A stretch of DNA of 64,000 nt, taken from positions 2,822,501-2,886,500 of the forward strand of contig NZ_CP109599.1 of assembly GCF_036231945.1 (NCBI RefSeq), written 5' to 3'. The stretch comes from Streptomyces sp. NBC_01429 (GTDB lineage: Bacteria > Actinomycetota > Actinomycetes > Streptomycetales > Streptomycetaceae). A model generated the notes under the pieces. That model saw only the letters and a program-made list of their open reading frames with translations. It made no database searches and was not told the origin of the DNA. Below, in pieces: positions 35,987-44,474 of this stretch. Every line of letters begins with the position of its first letter. Position 1 is the stretch's first letter. Both the position numbers and the translations under genes were made by a program.

Positions 35987-36415
35987 TCAGCAGGACAACT
36001 TGCGAGAGCCGTCCGGCAGTTGGCCACGCGGCCAGCAGGCCGGACGCCTTACGTGGTCTTGTGAAGCACGATGCCCTCGTTCGTCAGTCCGGCGGTCGCC
36101 GAAGCCCTGGTCGGTCGGTGCGCGTGAGGCGAGGCGTGTGGCGAGGCGTGTGGCGAGGGCCTCGCCCTCGATGTCCAGGGTGGGCACGAGCCCGTTCATC
36201 CCGGGGGGCATCCACCAGACGCGCCGGCCGATGATGAGCATGGCGGCGGGAACGAGGAGCATGCGCACCAGGAAGGCGTCGAGGAGGACGCCGACGGCGA
36301 GGGCGAACCCGACGGTTTTGAGGATGATGTCGTCGGTGAGGGTGAAGCCCGCGAATACGCCGACCATGATGAGGGCGGCGGCGGCCACCACACGGGCGCT
36401 GTGGCCGCGACCTCT
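35987..36415 (-). pseudogene. MMPL-family transporter, C-terminal remnant
   Basis: Residues equivalent to the last two or three helices of an MMPL/RND lipid exporter are clear: HSARVVAAAALIMVGVFAGF, LTDDIILKTVGFALAVGVLL, DAFLVRMLLVPAAMLIIG, RRVWWMP and LDIEGEAL. A complete MMPL protein has about 700 residues. Here an in-frame TGA stands directly before RGHSARVV and nothing upstream continues the family. The last 40 codons after GEALATRL also lose similarity. Internal ATG 36391 could allow a short product, but function is unlikely. It is a deletion scar in the accessory region. Confidence 0.75.
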
Positions 36416-36431
36416 TCACGCGGTGGCCCGC

Positions 36432-36662
36432 TCAGGAATCCGCCTCGCCCGTCCGGCTCCCCTTGCCTCCTCGAACGCGCCACAGTCCTTCACGCATCGG
36501 GACCGGGAGCACACCGCGGCGCCACTGGACGTCATATATCCAGTGTCTGAAGGGCCATCGGGACACACGGACCGCCACCACCTCGCCCACGTTCCCCACC
36601 TCCGAACGATGACCGACTCTCTCGCCAACGGAGAATTCGGCGCTCTTCACATCATTTCCCAT
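36432..36662 (-). CDS. Hypothetical small basic protein
   Basis: A possible 76-residue protein from ATG 36662. The middle part (FSVGERVGHRSEVGNVGEVV, AVRVSRWPFRHWIYDVQWRR, GVLPVPMREGLWRV) reads like a single SH3/KOW-type beta barrel of the kind that follows a VGxRVxH start. There is no good ribosome site, and codon use is less GC-biased than the neighbours, consistent with acquired DNA. A longer upstream open frame exists but has no protein-like pattern. Function unknown. Confidence 0.5.
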   Translation of the reverse strand: MGNDVKSAEFSVGERVGHRSEVGNVGEVVAVRVSRWPFRHWIYDVQWRRGVLPVPMREGLWRVRGGKGSRTGEADS

Positions 36663-36984
36663 CGGTGATCGCGCGTCGCGAGGGACGAATTCGGCATTCG
36701 GCCCGCCAGGCCCCGGCCAGGGGAGCCGCCCCGGCACAGAGGGCGCCTCCCCCACAGGGGGCGACCGAGCCACCCGGTCACACGCCACCGGAAGCGACGG
36801 CGAGCAATTGTGACCGGATTTGCTCTTTTCGCCCTTCCTTCATGCGGAGATTTCGAAAAGATCGCTGATAGTTTTGTATATTCGCGAAGACCGCGGGGGC
36901 GGCTGGGGGATAGGGGGCGGCGGTCGTGACTACGGCAACTGTGTCAACCCGTCTGAGCCACACGTCGTGCGAAGGGGAGACGGA
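36663..36984. promoter_or_regulatory. AT-richer upstream region of the PBP gene
   Basis: About 320 bp without a supported gene. Bases 36825-36890 are unusually AT-rich for this genome and contain TTTCGAAA with outer GCG/CGC symmetry (36845-36866). A TATATT box near 36877 is a plausible -10 for the PBP gene, leaving a leader of about 100 nt. A matching -35 is not clear. Confidence 0.4.
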
Positions 36985-39306
36985 GTGACAGAGCCAGGGC
37001 GGGGACCGGACAGTCCGGAAGAAGACCACGGACCACCGGACAGCCGACGGACCACCTCCCGGAAACCCCCCGTGACCGGGACGGACGCCGACCGGCCGGC
37101 CGCGTCCATGGACCCGGAACGCACGATGCAGCTCAAGGTCGGCCAGCTCCCGCCCGTCGAACAGCCCCCGCCCGTCGGCCGGTCCAGGGCCGTAGAGCCG
37201 CCCGCGTCCGGCGAGCAGACCGGGCCCGTCGACCAGACCATGGCGCTGCGCATCCTGAGGCCGAAGCGGTCCAGCGGCCGGGCCGACCGGCGCAGAGCCG
37301 CGCGACCGCCGTCTCCCCTCACCCGCGCCGGCGCGCTGCGGACCTCCCTCGCCGCCCGGGTGGCGCCGTACGCCCGTCGGCTCAGGCCCCGCTATCCGCG
37401 GCCGGGCCACACCGGGTGGCGCCGGTGGCTGCCCTCCGGCCGGCAGTGGCTGGGCGGCGCGTCGGTCGCCATCACCCTGAGCGGCATGTTCCTGACCGTC
37501 GCCTACGCCACCACGGACATACCTCATGACCTGAACACGTACGCCACCCAGCAGGACAACGTGTACTTCTGGTCCGACGGCACACCCATGGCGCGCACCG
37601 GCTGGGTGCAGCGGCAGGCGATGCCCCTGAAGGACATACCCGAGGACGTCCGCTGGGCCGTGCTGGCGGCCGAGAACGAGAGCTTCTACAGCGACCCCGG
37701 TGTCTCCCCCAAGGGTCTGACCCGCGCCCTGTGGCGGACGGTCGGCAAGGGCGACACCCAGGGTGGCTCGACCATCACCCAGCAGTACGTGAAGAACGTC
37801 TATCTCAACCAGAGCCGGACCGTCGGCCGGAAGTTCGACGAGGCGATGATCGCCCTCAAGCTCGACAACCGGATGAGCAAGGACACGATTCTGGAGGGAT
37901 ACCTCAACACCAGCTGGTTCGGGCGCGGAACGTACGGGATCCAGCGGGCCGCGCAGGCCTATTACGGCAAGGACGTCAGCGAACTCGACGCGAGCCAGGC
38001 CGCCGTCCTCGCCTCGCTGCTCAAGGGCGCCGGCCTGTACGACCCGACGTTGAGCGCCGCCAACCACAAACGCGCCGAGGAACGCTGGAGCTGGATCCTC
38101 GACCGGATGGTCAAGTTCGGCAAGCTGTCGGCGTCCGAGCGGGCCGGATACCGGACCTTCCCCGAGCCACTCAAGCAGAACCCCCTCTACGACACCGGTC
38201 AGCAGAGCGACTACCTGGTGGAACTCGCCTCCCAGTACGCCAAGAAGGCCGGACAGATCTCGGCCAGGGACTTCGACCTGGGCGGCTATCAGATCTACAC
38301 GACCTTCGACCACGCACGGGAGGCGGCGCTCGACGACGTGGTCGCCGAAGAGCGCAAAAAGGCCCTGCGCAGCGACCCGAAGGCGGCGTCCACCGCCCAC
38401 TACGGCGCCGCGTCGGTGGCCACCGACGGCCGGATCCTCGCCGTCTACGGCGGACCGGACCACCGCAAGCAGGGCTACAACGAGTCCAACGCCACAACCG
38501 TACCGGCCGGTTCTGCCTTCCTGCCGTTCGTGTACGCGGCCGGTCTGGAGCACGGCGTCGTCAAGCAGCGCGACGCGCCCCGCGAACAGGTCACCCCGCA
38601 GTCCGTGTACAACGGCGACGACGGTGTGCCCGTCAGTACGCCGGAGGGCCCCTACTGGGATCGCGGCGGCAAGAAGGTCGCCGCCCACAACGACGACCGG
38701 AAGTCGTGGGGCCGGCTGACACTGCGCGAGGCGCTCGCCGAGTCGGTGAACACACCGTTCATGCAGCTGGGCATGGACACGGGCCTGGACAAGGTGAAGC
38801 AGACGGCCCAGGCCGCCGGGCTGCTGCCCTCCAGCATGGGACCGCAGATACCCGCCCTGTCCCTGGGCAGTTCCACGCCGAGCGCGATCCGCATGGCCAG
38901 TGGCTACGCCACGTTCGCCGCCGCCGGGCAGCACACCGAGCCGTACTCCGTGAGCCGTGTCACCCGGAACGGCTCGACCGCGCGGCTGACCGTCCCGGAC
39001 AAGCGGCGTGCCGTCGACGCCAAGGTCGCCGAGGAGGTGACGCGGGCGCTCACCGACTCCTTCCGGTCGGCCCACCCGGACGCCGCTCCCGCCGGGGCCG
39101 CGGTGTCCGGCAAGGCCGGCAGCACCGCCGACTCCACCGCGGCCTGGTACGTCGGCACCGCCCGCGACGTGTCGACGGCCGTCGTCGTCTACCGGATGGA
39201 TCTGGCCAAGAGCCTCGAACCACTGCCGCTGAAGGGGCTCGCGGAATCGGACACCGACAGCGTTCCGTACGACATTTGGGCGGGCGCCATGAGCCCACTG
39301 GGCTGA
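36985..39306 (+). CDS. Class A penicillin-binding protein with degenerate transpeptidase motifs
   Basis: A 773-residue bitopic cell-wall enzyme. A disordered cytoplasmic Pro-rich part (1-150) and one membrane helix (about 152-178) precede the GT51 glycosyltransferase domain (about 205-380: AAENESFYSDPGVSPKGL with catalytic Glu230, GGSTITQQYVKNVYLNQ, GYLNTSWFGRGTYGIQRAAQ). The penicillin-binding domain (about 440-760) follows. There the SxxK motif reads SAFL (Ser510, Leu513 in place of Lys) and KTG reads KAG (710-712), while SVN (587-589) is kept. So glycan polymerisation looks intact but acylation by the transpeptidase site is doubtful. GTG 36985 follows GGGGAGACGGA. The next gene is an altered polysaccharide deacetylase. 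Confidence 0.88.
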   Translation: MTEPGRGPDSPEEDHGPPDSRRTTSRKPPVTGTDADRPAASMDPERTMQLKVGQLPPVEQPPPVGRSRAVEPPASGEQTGPVDQTMALRILRPKRSSGRADRRRAARPPSPLTRAGALRTSLAARVAPYARRLRPRYPRPGHTGWRRWLPSGRQWLGGASVAITLSGMFLTVAYATTDIPHDLNTYATQQDNVYFWSDGTPMARTGWVQRQAMPLKDIPEDVRWAVLAAENESFYSDPGVSPKGLTRALWRTVGKGDTQGGSTITQQYVKNVYLNQSRTVGRKFDEAMIALKLDNRMSKDTILEGYLNTSWFGRGTYGIQRAAQAYYGKDVSELDASQAAVLASLLKGAGLYDPTLSAANHKRAEERWSWILDRMVKFGKLSASERAGYRTFPEPLKQNPLYDTGQQSDYLVELASQYAKKAGQISARDFDLGGYQIYTTFDHAREAALDDVVAEERKKALRSDPKAASTAHYGAASVATDGRILAVYGGPDHRKQGYNESNATTVPAGSAFLPFVYAAGLEHGVVKQRDAPREQVTPQSVYNGDDGVPVSTPEGPYWDRGGKKVAAHNDDRKSWGRLTLREALAESVNTPFMQLGMDTGLDKVKQTAQAAGLLPSSMGPQIPALSLGSSTPSAIRMASGYATFAAAGQHTEPYSVSRVTRNGSTARLTVPDKRRAVDAKVAEEVTRALTDSFRSAHPDAAPAGAAVSGKAGSTADSTAAWYVGTARDVSTAVVVYRMDLAKSLEPLPLKGLAESDTDSVPYDIWAGAMSPLG

Positions 39307-39366
39307 CCGACGGAGCACCGCCCGCCACCCCCCGGACTGGAACCTTCCTCGCAGATTTGAGCCCGC

Positions 39367-40656
39367 ATGAAGCCGACTCCCGGTCGCCGCCGCAAGGCGC
39401 GCGCACCCCGCCGCGTCGTCCGTCCCCGTTACCTGATCCTCGCGGCGTCGCTCCTCGTCGTCTGCTCGGTCGTGGCGGGCTACCTGGTGCTGGGCCAGAA
39501 CGGCGGTGACGCCTCCGCCGCCTCCGGCAGCCAGGACAGATCGGTCGAGCGGAGTTCGACGAAGTCCAGGAAGGAACCCGCCTGGGACGGCACGGTCAAG
39601 GTGCTCGGGGACGGGTCGACCTCCTACACCGGCCCGCAGAAGGACCAGCTGCGTGCGGTACCGCTCAAACCGGGCGAGAAACCACCGCAGTTCGTCGTCT
39701 TCTCCTGGGACGGAGCGCTGGAGGGCGACGACCGGCTCTTCTCCCACTACCGGGAGCTGGCCAAGGAGTACGACGCCCACATGACCTTCTTCCTCACGGG
39801 CATCTATCTGCTGCCCAAGGCCAAGAAGGACCTCTACCTGCCTCCTCAGCATCCGCCGGGCTCGGCCGCGATCAGCTACCCCACGGACGAGCACATCCGC
39901 ACGACCCTCACCCAGCTCGCCGCGGCCCACCAGGCCGGCAACGAGATCGGCACCCACTTCAACGGCCACTTCTGCGGAGCCAAGGGCGGCGGCGACTGGA
40001 GTGTGCCGGAGTGGAAGAGCGAGATCGATCAGTTCTACGACTTCGTGGAGAAGTGGAAGACCAACACCGGCTACCAGGACCTCCCCGCCCTGCCCTTCGA
40101 CATCCGCAAGGAGGTCGCTGGTGGCCGCGCCCCCTGTCTGGAGGGCCAGCCGAATCTGCTGAAGGCCATGAAGAGCTACGGCTGGCGCTACGACGCGAGT
40201 TCGCCCGGCGACTTCCAGATATGGCCGTCCAAGAAGGACGGCATCTGGGACTTTCCGCTGCAGATGCTTCCCTACCCCGGCGGCAAGTACCAGAGCCTGT
40301 CGATGGACTTCAACTTCCTCTACAACCAGTCCGAAGGCGAGGTCGAGGGCGATCCGGCCAAGTACGCGGACTGGGAGCAGGAGACCGTCGCCTCTTACAT
40401 GTCGGGCTTCAACCGCGTCTACTACGGCAGCCGGGCACCCCTGTTCATCGGCAACCACTTCGAGGACTGGAACGGCGGCATCTATATGAAGGCCGTCGAC
40501 CAGGTGATCGAGAACATCTGCGGCAAGAAGGGCGTCAAGTGCGTGTCCTTCAAGGAGCTGGCCGACTGGCTCGACGTGCAGAAGCCCGAGACCCTGCAGC
40601 GTATGCGCGGCCTGGATCCGGCGCAGTCGCCCGACTGGTCCACGGTGGTCAAGTGA
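39367..40656 (+). CDS. Membrane-anchored polysaccharide deacetylase-like protein (altered NodB motif)
   Basis: A 429-residue protein with a basic N-terminus and one membrane helix (22-43, YLILAASLLVVCSVVAGYLV), then an outer Ser/Lys-rich linker and a NodB-type domain. Motif 1, normally TFDD, reads SWDG (113-116): the metal Asp115 is kept but the catalytic-base Asp position is Trp114. Motif 2 HxxxH is intact (His197, His201 in THFNGHFCG). Later blocks (GWRYDASSPGDFQIW, APLFIGNHFEDWN) resemble a distinct actinobacterial subfamily. It lies 60 bp after the PBP gene and probably shares its transcript. Either an atypical deacetylase or a carbohydrate-binding relic. Confidence 0.82.
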   Translation: MKPTPGRRRKARAPRRVVRPRYLILAASLLVVCSVVAGYLVLGQNGGDASAASGSQDRSVERSSTKSRKEPAWDGTVKVLGDGSTSYTGPQKDQLRAVPLKPGEKPPQFVVFSWDGALEGDDRLFSHYRELAKEYDAHMTFFLTGIYLLPKAKKDLYLPPQHPPGSAAISYPTDEHIRTTLTQLAAAHQAGNEIGTHFNGHFCGAKGGGDWSVPEWKSEIDQFYDFVEKWKTNTGYQDLPALPFDIRKEVAGGRAPCLEGQPNLLKAMKSYGWRYDASSPGDFQIWPSKKDGIWDFPLQMLPYPGGKYQSLSMDFNFLYNQSEGEVEGDPAKYADWEQETVASYMSGFNRVYYGSRAPLFIGNHFEDWNGGIYMKAVDQVIENICGKKGVKCVSFKELADWLDVQKPETLQRMRGLDPAQSPDWSTVVK

Positions 40657-40764
40657 GCCCGGAAACGGACCGGTTCCAGTTGTGTGCATCCCTTCACAAC
40701 TTCCGGGCATCTCATGCGAAGATGCGAACGCCCGGTCTGTGTACCGGCGTAGAAGGGGACATCA

Positions 40765-41952
40765 TTGAAATCGAGAAGAATGAGCCGTAAGCGGAACCGT
40801 GTCGGCATAGTCACGGTGGCGGCGGCCTCGGTCGTCGCCGGTCTCGCGCTGCCCAGCTGGAGCGCCGGAGCGGCCGTGGTCGACGACCCGACGGTGGATA
40901 CGGCGACCAGGGCGACGTTCCAGCAGCTGGCCGACGCGGTCTTCGCCGACCGTACCCAGGCCCTGGTGAGCGGTGCCCGCGACGGGCACAAGAAGCGGAC
41001 CGAGCAGCGTACGTCCGGCTTCACCGGAAAGGTGAGGCTGTCCGGGACGCAGTCGCGCGAGGAGAGTTCGACCCTCGACGAACTGACCACCCGCAAGTCC
41101 CGGCTGGCCGAGCTCGGCGAGAAGTACAGCGGAGCCACCACCAAGGTCACGCTGGACGCCACGCGGGTGAAGGGCCGGCACGCCACGGTCGCCGTCACGG
41201 AGACCACGACGCTGTCCTACGCGAAGGCGAAGCGCGCCGAGCCCAGGACCACCGGGTTCCAGGCGCACCACGAACTGACCTTCAAGGCCGGCCACAAGGG
41301 CGACTGGCAGCTCACCGGTGTCCAGGACACCGACGACGGCTACCTCGCGGTCAACCAGGTCGCCGAGCCGTCCGTGCCCGCCCAGGCCACGGCCGCCGCC
41401 GCCGACCTGCCCTCGGCGACCCGTTCGGCCATCACGACGCCCGCGCCGGCCAAACCGAAGAACTTCACCGCCTCCGGGTACGACTACCAGGCGATGGCGG
41501 CCTACGCCACCACGTACTGGAGCAAGTACAACCCGGAGTACCCCAGCTTCGACGGCGCCGGTGCCGGTGGCGACTGCACCAACTTCGTCAGCCAGGCGCT
41601 GAAGGCGGGCGGCTGGAAGCACGTCCCCGGTTACACGAACGATTACCAGAAGTGGTTCGGCAACTCCGAGATCCAGTCGTACTCCTTCATCGGCGTCAAC
41701 GAGTTCTCCTGGTTCGCCCTGTCGTCCCAGCGGGCCACCAGTCTCGCCAACGTCTACCAGATGGACGTCGGCGACGTGCTCCAGCTGGACTTCGACAAGG
41801 ACGGGTCCAAGGACCACTCCATGATCGTCACGAACCGCACCCAGCAGGGCGTGCCGTACCTCACGTACCACTCCACCAACACCTACAACAGGTCGGTGGC
41901 CAGCCTCATCGCGTCGTACCCGAACGCGGCGTACTACGCCTACCGCACCTGA
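40765..41952 (+). CDS. Secreted amidase-domain protein (Amidase_6, NlpC/P60-like)
   Basis: A 395-residue exported protein. After a signal peptide (1-37, ending GAAVV) comes a middle beta-rich region (about 45-200) of the kind that precedes cell-wall hydrolases. A C-terminal papain-like amidase domain (about 235-395) has catalytic Cys271 in GGDCTNFVSQALKAGGW, His350 in DHSMIVT and the following Asn-bearing YHSTNTYN. Such domains cleave peptide or amide bonds in wall polymers. TTG 40765 is used because AAGGGG lies 6 nt upstream; ATG 40780 is the alternative. It follows the deacetylase-like gene by 108 bp. Confidence 0.88.
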   Translation: MKSRRMSRKRNRVGIVTVAAASVVAGLALPSWSAGAAVVDDPTVDTATRATFQQLADAVFADRTQALVSGARDGHKKRTEQRTSGFTGKVRLSGTQSREESSTLDELTTRKSRLAELGEKYSGATTKVTLDATRVKGRHATVAVTETTTLSYAKAKRAEPRTTGFQAHHELTFKAGHKGDWQLTGVQDTDDGYLAVNQVAEPSVPAQATAAAADLPSATRSAITTPAPAKPKNFTASGYDYQAMAAYATTYWSKYNPEYPSFDGAGAGGDCTNFVSQALKAGGWKHVPGYTNDYQKWFGNSEIQSYSFIGVNEFSWFALSSQRATSLANVYQMDVGDVLQLDFDKDGSKDHSMIVTNRTQQGVPYLTYHSTNTYNRSVASLIASYPNAAYYAYRT

Positions 41953-42017
41953 CCGGTGACGGGCGTGATCTTCCGGGTCCGCACAGCTCCCGACAACAGC
42001 AGCTCTTGACGACGACA

Positions 42018-42046
42018 TGCCTACCTGACATGCGAGCAGGTAGGCA
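42018..42046. terminator. Terminator after the amidase-domain gene
   Basis: TGCCTACCTG (42018-42027) and CAGGTAGGCA (42037-42046) make a perfect 10-bp stem with a 9-nt loop between convergent genes. Confidence 0.75.
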
Positions 42047-42098
42047 CGTCCGCGTCCGCGGGCCGTCGGTCAGCGACGGCAGGGGTGAGGCTCCGGCG

Positions 42099-42320
42099 CT
42101 ACTCGGCGGATTCCGTGACCTCGCCCGCCCCTGACGTCTGTTTCCGGTGGCTCATGGAGCCGAGCACCCAGGACACGGCCAGGATCACCGAGGAGCAGAA
42201 GAAGAGACGTGCGGCGTCGAAGGCGCCCCATAGGAAACCTGCCACGACGCCCAGGATCAGCACGACGAGCCCGGCACCGAAGAACGCGCGAGAGTTCTTC
42301 TCCACTTGGTCCCTCATCAT
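42099..42320 (-). CDS. Small two-helix membrane protein, possible RHS-linked immunity protein
   Basis: A 73-residue protein with two hydrophobic segments (AFFGAGLVVLILGVVAGFLW and LFFCSSVILAVSWVLG) and a polar tail. ATG 42320 and ATG 42317 are tandem; GAGAG precedes them. It begins 69 bp after the RHS tip fragment on the same strand, the position where an immunity gene normally follows a polymorphic RHS toxin. That role is inferred only from position; no family is recognised. Confidence 0.6.
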   Translation of the reverse strand: MMRDQVEKNSRAFFGAGLVVLILGVVAGFLWGAFDAARLFFCSSVILAVSWVLGSMSHRKQTSGAGEVTESAE

Positions 42321-42388
42321 CAGCTTTCTCTCTGACGAGGGGGACCGACGAAGGCCGCCCCCCCCTCGAACCGGTCGGCCTCTACACG

Positions 42389-43474
42389 CTACCTGCGCCA
42401 CCAGCTCTTACGATGGGAATTGCGCACATAGCGACGTGTACCGCTACCGGGCCACCGCTTGGCGGCATATCCGACGAAGCCGGCCCGCGCGCCCGAACCG
42501 CTCGCGCCGCCCGCGCCGCCGACCCCCGCTCCGTAGATCGCGGCCCGGCCCACACTGCCCCAGGACGCCTTGCGGTTGAACGCCTTCTTGGCCACGCCTC
42601 CGGCTATTCCTCCCGCGACCACGGCGCACACCGCCGCCGCGGTTCCGAAGGAGAAGACGCCGCAGGCCACTCCGGCCGCACCGGCCGCCAGTCCCACCCG
42701 GTGCCGCTTGACGAAACTCTTGGTCTTGCGCCAGGACTTCCTCCAGCTCCATTTGCCGTCGAGGTCGTAGCAGTTGACGGGATCCGCGTTGCAGTACTCG
42801 TAGGCGTTGGCGTTGCCACCCGCGATCGGGTCCACGGACAGGAAGCGTCCGGTGGCCGCGTCGCAGAGGCGGACTCCCGTCAGCGTGACGCCGCTGGGGG
42901 TCTCCGTGGAGCGCTGCTTGCCGCCGAGCCAGCCGTAGCGGGTGGCGTCGGTGCCGGGCAGGAGAGTGCCGTACTCGTCGTAGGCGTTGACCACCGGGGT
43001 GGCGTCGTCGGTGAGGGGCAGCTGCGTGGCGATGTCGCCGTGCGGGTCGGCCAATTGGAGGACGACGTCGCCGGTCTTGCCGGTGGTGGCGATCAGGTTG
43101 CCGGCGAGGTCTTCGACGCTGCGGCTGATGGTGCCGTCGGCCGTCGCGGTCCAGTCCGGGCTGTCGCCCTCGGCCCCGTAGTGGTTGGTCCTGGTGACGG
43201 AGGTGCTCCAGGTGTCGTCCTCCGCCTGCTCCTCCGTGGTCCAGGAGGCCAGCCGCGCGGCCGCGTCCAGGAGGTTCCAGGTCGTCCGCCGGGAGTTGGC
43301 GGTGATCTGGCGGGCGAGGTCGTTGGCGTAGTAGGCGTTCTGGGCGCCGCCGGCCTGTGCGGTGGTGCGGCCGAAGGCGTCGTAGACCGTGCCGGGGGCG
43401 ATCAGCCGGTCGGCGCTGTCGTAGGTGGAGTTGACCGTTTCAGTGGTGGGAGCGCCGTCGTCGACGTCGTCCAC
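42389..43474 (-). CDS. RHS repeat-core fragment with variable C-terminal tip
   Basis: A 361-residue piece of an RHS/YD-repeat protein, which is normally well over 1,000 residues and secreted or wall-attached. YD repeats are visible (YDSADRLIAPGTVYDAFGRT). The core-associated signature is YDEYGTLLPGT, RYGWLGGKQRSTETPSGVTL, RLCDAATGRFLSVDPIAGG and NAYEYCNADPVNCYDLDG. The 120-residue tip that follows (KWSWRKSWRKTKSFVKRHRV, a Gly/Ala-rich hydrophobic stretch, a basic end) is unrelated to toxins I recognise. An in-frame TGA lies just upstream of GTG 43474, so the large N-terminal cage is missing. A displaced tip or decayed gene. Confidence 0.75.
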   Translation of the reverse strand: MDDVDDGAPTTETVNSTYDSADRLIAPGTVYDAFGRTTAQAGGAQNAYYANDLARQITANSRRTTWNLLDAAARLASWTTEEQAEDDTWSTSVTRTNHYGAEGDSPDWTATADGTISRSVEDLAGNLIATTGKTGDVVLQLADPHGDIATQLPLTDDATPVVNAYDEYGTLLPGTDATRYGWLGGKQRSTETPSGVTLTGVRLCDAATGRFLSVDPIAGGNANAYEYCNADPVNCYDLDGKWSWRKSWRKTKSFVKRHRVGLAAGAAGVACGVFSFGTAAAVCAVVAGGIAGGVAKKAFNRKASWGSVGRAAIYGAGVGGAGGASGSGARAGFVGYAAKRWPGSGTRRYVRNSHRKSWWRR

Positions 43475-43772
43475 ACTGCCTGCACTTCACGCACGCATCT
43501 CGCCACGGAATCGATCAAGTGGACTGGGAGGGACGCCACTTCGCGGGGAGGGTCGGCACTGCGCCCGGGAGGGCGGGTGCGAGCGCCCGTACCGGCGGCG
43601 CGGACCGCCGTACGTCCGGTCGTCCCGCGCGGGCGGGAGCGCCGGAGTGACGGCACGTCACCTTCGGACTCCGTGGCCCGCGCCCGCACCCGCGCCGCGG
43701 GGCACTCGGCGCCGAGGCCCGAAGCTGGGGTCCGACGCCGGGGTCCGCCGCCGGGGCCCGGCCGCGCGGGTC

Positions 43773-44423
43773 TCAGCCGCGGGCTCTGGCGCGGCGCGCG
43801 ACCACCGCGCGCAGTACCCGTCGGCCCTCCGTGGACAGGTCCATGGCCAGGCGCAGCCCGGCGGGGCCGTCCGTCTCGGCGAGGATCTCCAGGATGCGGA
43901 TCTGGCGACGCAGTTCACCGGCGAGCAGCGGACCGACGCCGACGGCGTCGCCGGTCTCGGCGCCCTCCACCGCGTCCGGTACGGCTGCCGCGTCCTCGCG
44001 GCAGCGGGTCAGCCGCTCGGCGGCCGCGGCGTCGCCGCTCGTGTCGCCGACCGCGTCGAGCTTCTGGTGGACCTCCAGCGCGACGACGGAGCAGGTGTCG
44101 GCCCAGGTGCGCAGCGGCTCCGCCGCCCACTGCCCGGGGGCGGAGCCGAGCAGGGTCGTGACGAGCGCGGCGGTGACGTCGGGGGCGGTCGGGTCCGTGT
44201 CGGCGCCGGGGGGCTTCCGGGCGGCCACGACCTGGTCGAGGGCGAGCCGGGCGGCGGCGAGCCGGCCGGGCCACTCCTGGCCGCCGCTGCCGATGCCCAC
44301 CCACAGCGGCCGGAAGACGTCGGCGTTCTCGACCGGCAGCGGCAGACAGCGTTCGAGGCAGGCCAGCCCGCTCGCGGCGAGACCTCGCTCATCGGCTTGG
44401 TCGATCAGCTTCACCAGGCTCAT
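43773..44423 (-). CDS. Conserved-looking hypothetical protein
   Basis: A 216-residue soluble, mainly alpha-helical and Ala-rich protein with no motif I recognise. The N-terminus (MSLVKLIDQADERGLAASGL) and middle (DQVVAARKPPGADTDPTAPD, VVALEVHQKLDAVGDTSG) have strong third-position GC and a good ribosome site (GGAG 8 nt before ATG 44423), so it is very likely real. GTG 44429 is an alternative start. A 30-bp perfect inverted repeat lies 22 bp upstream of the ATG and may regulate it. Function unknown. Confidence 0.75.
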   Translation of the reverse strand: MSLVKLIDQADERGLAASGLACLERCLPLPVENADVFRPLWVGIGSGGQEWPGRLAAARLALDQVVAARKPPGADTDPTAPDVTAALVTTLLGSAPGQWAAEPLRTWADTCSVVALEVHQKLDAVGDTSGDAAAAERLTRCREDAAAVPDAVEGAETGDAVGVGPLLAGELRRQIRILEILAETDGPAGLRLAMDLSTEGRRVLRAVVARRARARG

Positions 44424-44444
44424 GCACACGTCTCCTGTCGCGGA

Positions 44445-44474
44445 TCAGTACCGGTCAGTACGGACCGGTACTGA
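44445..44474. promoter_or_regulatory. Perfect 12-6-12 inverted repeat upstream of 43773-44423
   Basis: TCAGTACCGGTC (44445-44456), AGTACG, GACCGGTACTGA (44463-44474). Arms match completely. It lies between the ribosome site and the promoter region of the leftward gene, so it could be a repressor operator or an mRNA leader hairpin. Confidence 0.55.

Noticed and set aside
36778..40710. A very long open frame (over 1,300 codons) antisense to the PBP and deacetylase genes
   Set aside because: It is the mirror of GC-rich third positions in the real genes. It has no domain pattern and is rich in Val, Gly, Arg and Leu as expected for a shadow frame.
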